Assembly: GCA_964534765.1 (NCBI GenBank)
Contig: CAZHRJ010000080.1
Span: forward strand, 1-14,475
From: CAZHRJ01 sp964534765
GTDB taxonomy: Bacteria; Lindowbacteria; 2-12-FULL-62-27
Length of the DNA: 14,475 nt
Direction of reading: 5' to 3'
Shown here: positions 14,187 through 14,475 of the stretch, one piece after another
Numbering within the stretch: the stretch's first letter is position 1
How the letters are laid out: every line of letters begins with the position of its first letter
Made by a program: the position numbers and the translations under genes
Notes under the pieces: model-generated
Databases searched by the model: none
Told to the model about the DNA's origin: nothing
The model's input: the letters and a program-made list of their open reading frames with translations, nothing else

Positions 14187-14475
14187 CCCAATGGCGGGCG
14201 CAGAACGACTCGACGGCCGCGGCCATGTCGGTCGCGGCGTCCGCCACGGCCTCGCGGGTGGACGCTCCGAGGTGCGGCGTGAGCAGGAGGGGCGACCCCG
14301 TTGGCCGACGCGCGTACCGGCGGATCGGGTGGCGATGCGGCAGCGGCTCCGGGTCGAACACATCGATGGCGGCTCCGGCGATCCAGCGTCGGCAGAGGGC
14401 GCGGATCAGATCCGTTTCAGCCAGGATTTTTCCGCGGGCCGTGTTGACGAGAAACGCGGTCGGCCTGGCCAACCG
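14182..14475 (-). CDS. D-isomer 2-hydroxyacid dehydrogenase (SerA-like), partial
   Basis: The C-terminal part (97 codons plus stop) of an NAD-dependent D-2-hydroxyacid dehydrogenase; the 5' portion lies beyond the right edge. Visible are FLVNTARG with the substrate-binding Arg, GAAIDVFDPEP with the catalytic-relay Glu, and LLTPHLGASTREA with the catalytic His. The latter resembles phosphoglycerate dehydrogenases. The protein ends about 25 residues after TPHLGAST, so it lacks the ACT regulatory domain of long SerA forms. Whether it makes phosphohydroxypyruvate or acts on another hydroxyacid cannot be decided from this fragment. The leftmost visible codon (CGG) is not a start; TTG 14472 is internal. 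Its 3' end lies 7 nt from the PAS gene stop. Confidence 0.9.
   Translation of the reverse strand, partial: RLARPTAFLVNTARGKILAETDLIRALCRRWIAGAAIDVFDPEPLPHRHPIRRYARRPTGSPLLLTPHLGASTREAVADAATDMAAAVESFCARHWD

Noticed and set aside
1..14475. CRISPR array, transposon, integrase, phage or defence genes
   Set aside because: No regularly spaced repeats, terminal inverted repeats, transposase motifs or phage proteins were found on either strand.

Overview
This 14.5-kb window looks like ordinary, gene-dense, GC-rich (judged by eye) bacterial chromosome. The cell plan appears Gram-negative-like: there is a YajC/SecD/SecF set, several proteins with Sec-type signal peptides, and a FadI/FadJ beta-oxidation pair. 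Some proteins and the gene order recall Acidobacteriota/Aminicenantes-like genomes, but no marker gene is present and the phylum is not established. No transposase, integrase, CRISPR array, rRNA or plasmid function was seen. Every stretch above 300 bases is coding.

Left region (44-7127, all minus strand). Read in the direction of transcription this is one compact unit: yajC, a periplasmic TPR protein, an unknown single-pass membrane protein, secD, secF and a PaaK-like AMP-forming acyl-CoA ligase. Junctions are 1 nt, 9 nt, a 4-nt overlap, a 1-nt overlap and a 19-nt overlap, so the genes are probably co-transcribed and partly translationally coupled. A good sigma70-like promoter with an embedded palindrome lies upstream of yajC. 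The membrane-export core is standard, but two uncharacterised genes sit between yajC and secD, and SecF carries an extra block of about 200 residues in its extracytoplasmic domain. This is the most unusual system in the window.

Middle region (7169-7812). A tRNA-Gly(UCC) gene is followed after 13 nt by rimI (ribosomal-protein N-acetyltransferase), both on the minus strand. A short divergent control region separates them from the plus-strand genes.

Right region (7804-14475). fadI (thiolase) and fadJ (enoyl-CoA hydratase/3-hydroxyacyl-CoA dehydrogenase) form a translationally coupled beta-oxidation operon on the plus strand. A convergent FAD-dependent D-amino-acid dehydrogenase-like gene overlaps the end of fadJ by 14 bp. 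Divergent from it, across a 63-bp gap with back-to-back TATAAT-like boxes, is a redoxin gene followed by an overlapping PAS-GAF-PAS sensor without an output domain. A convergent, truncated 2-hydroxyacid dehydrogenase runs off the right edge. The acyl-CoA ligase at the left could supply substrates to FadI/FadJ, but this is inference only.
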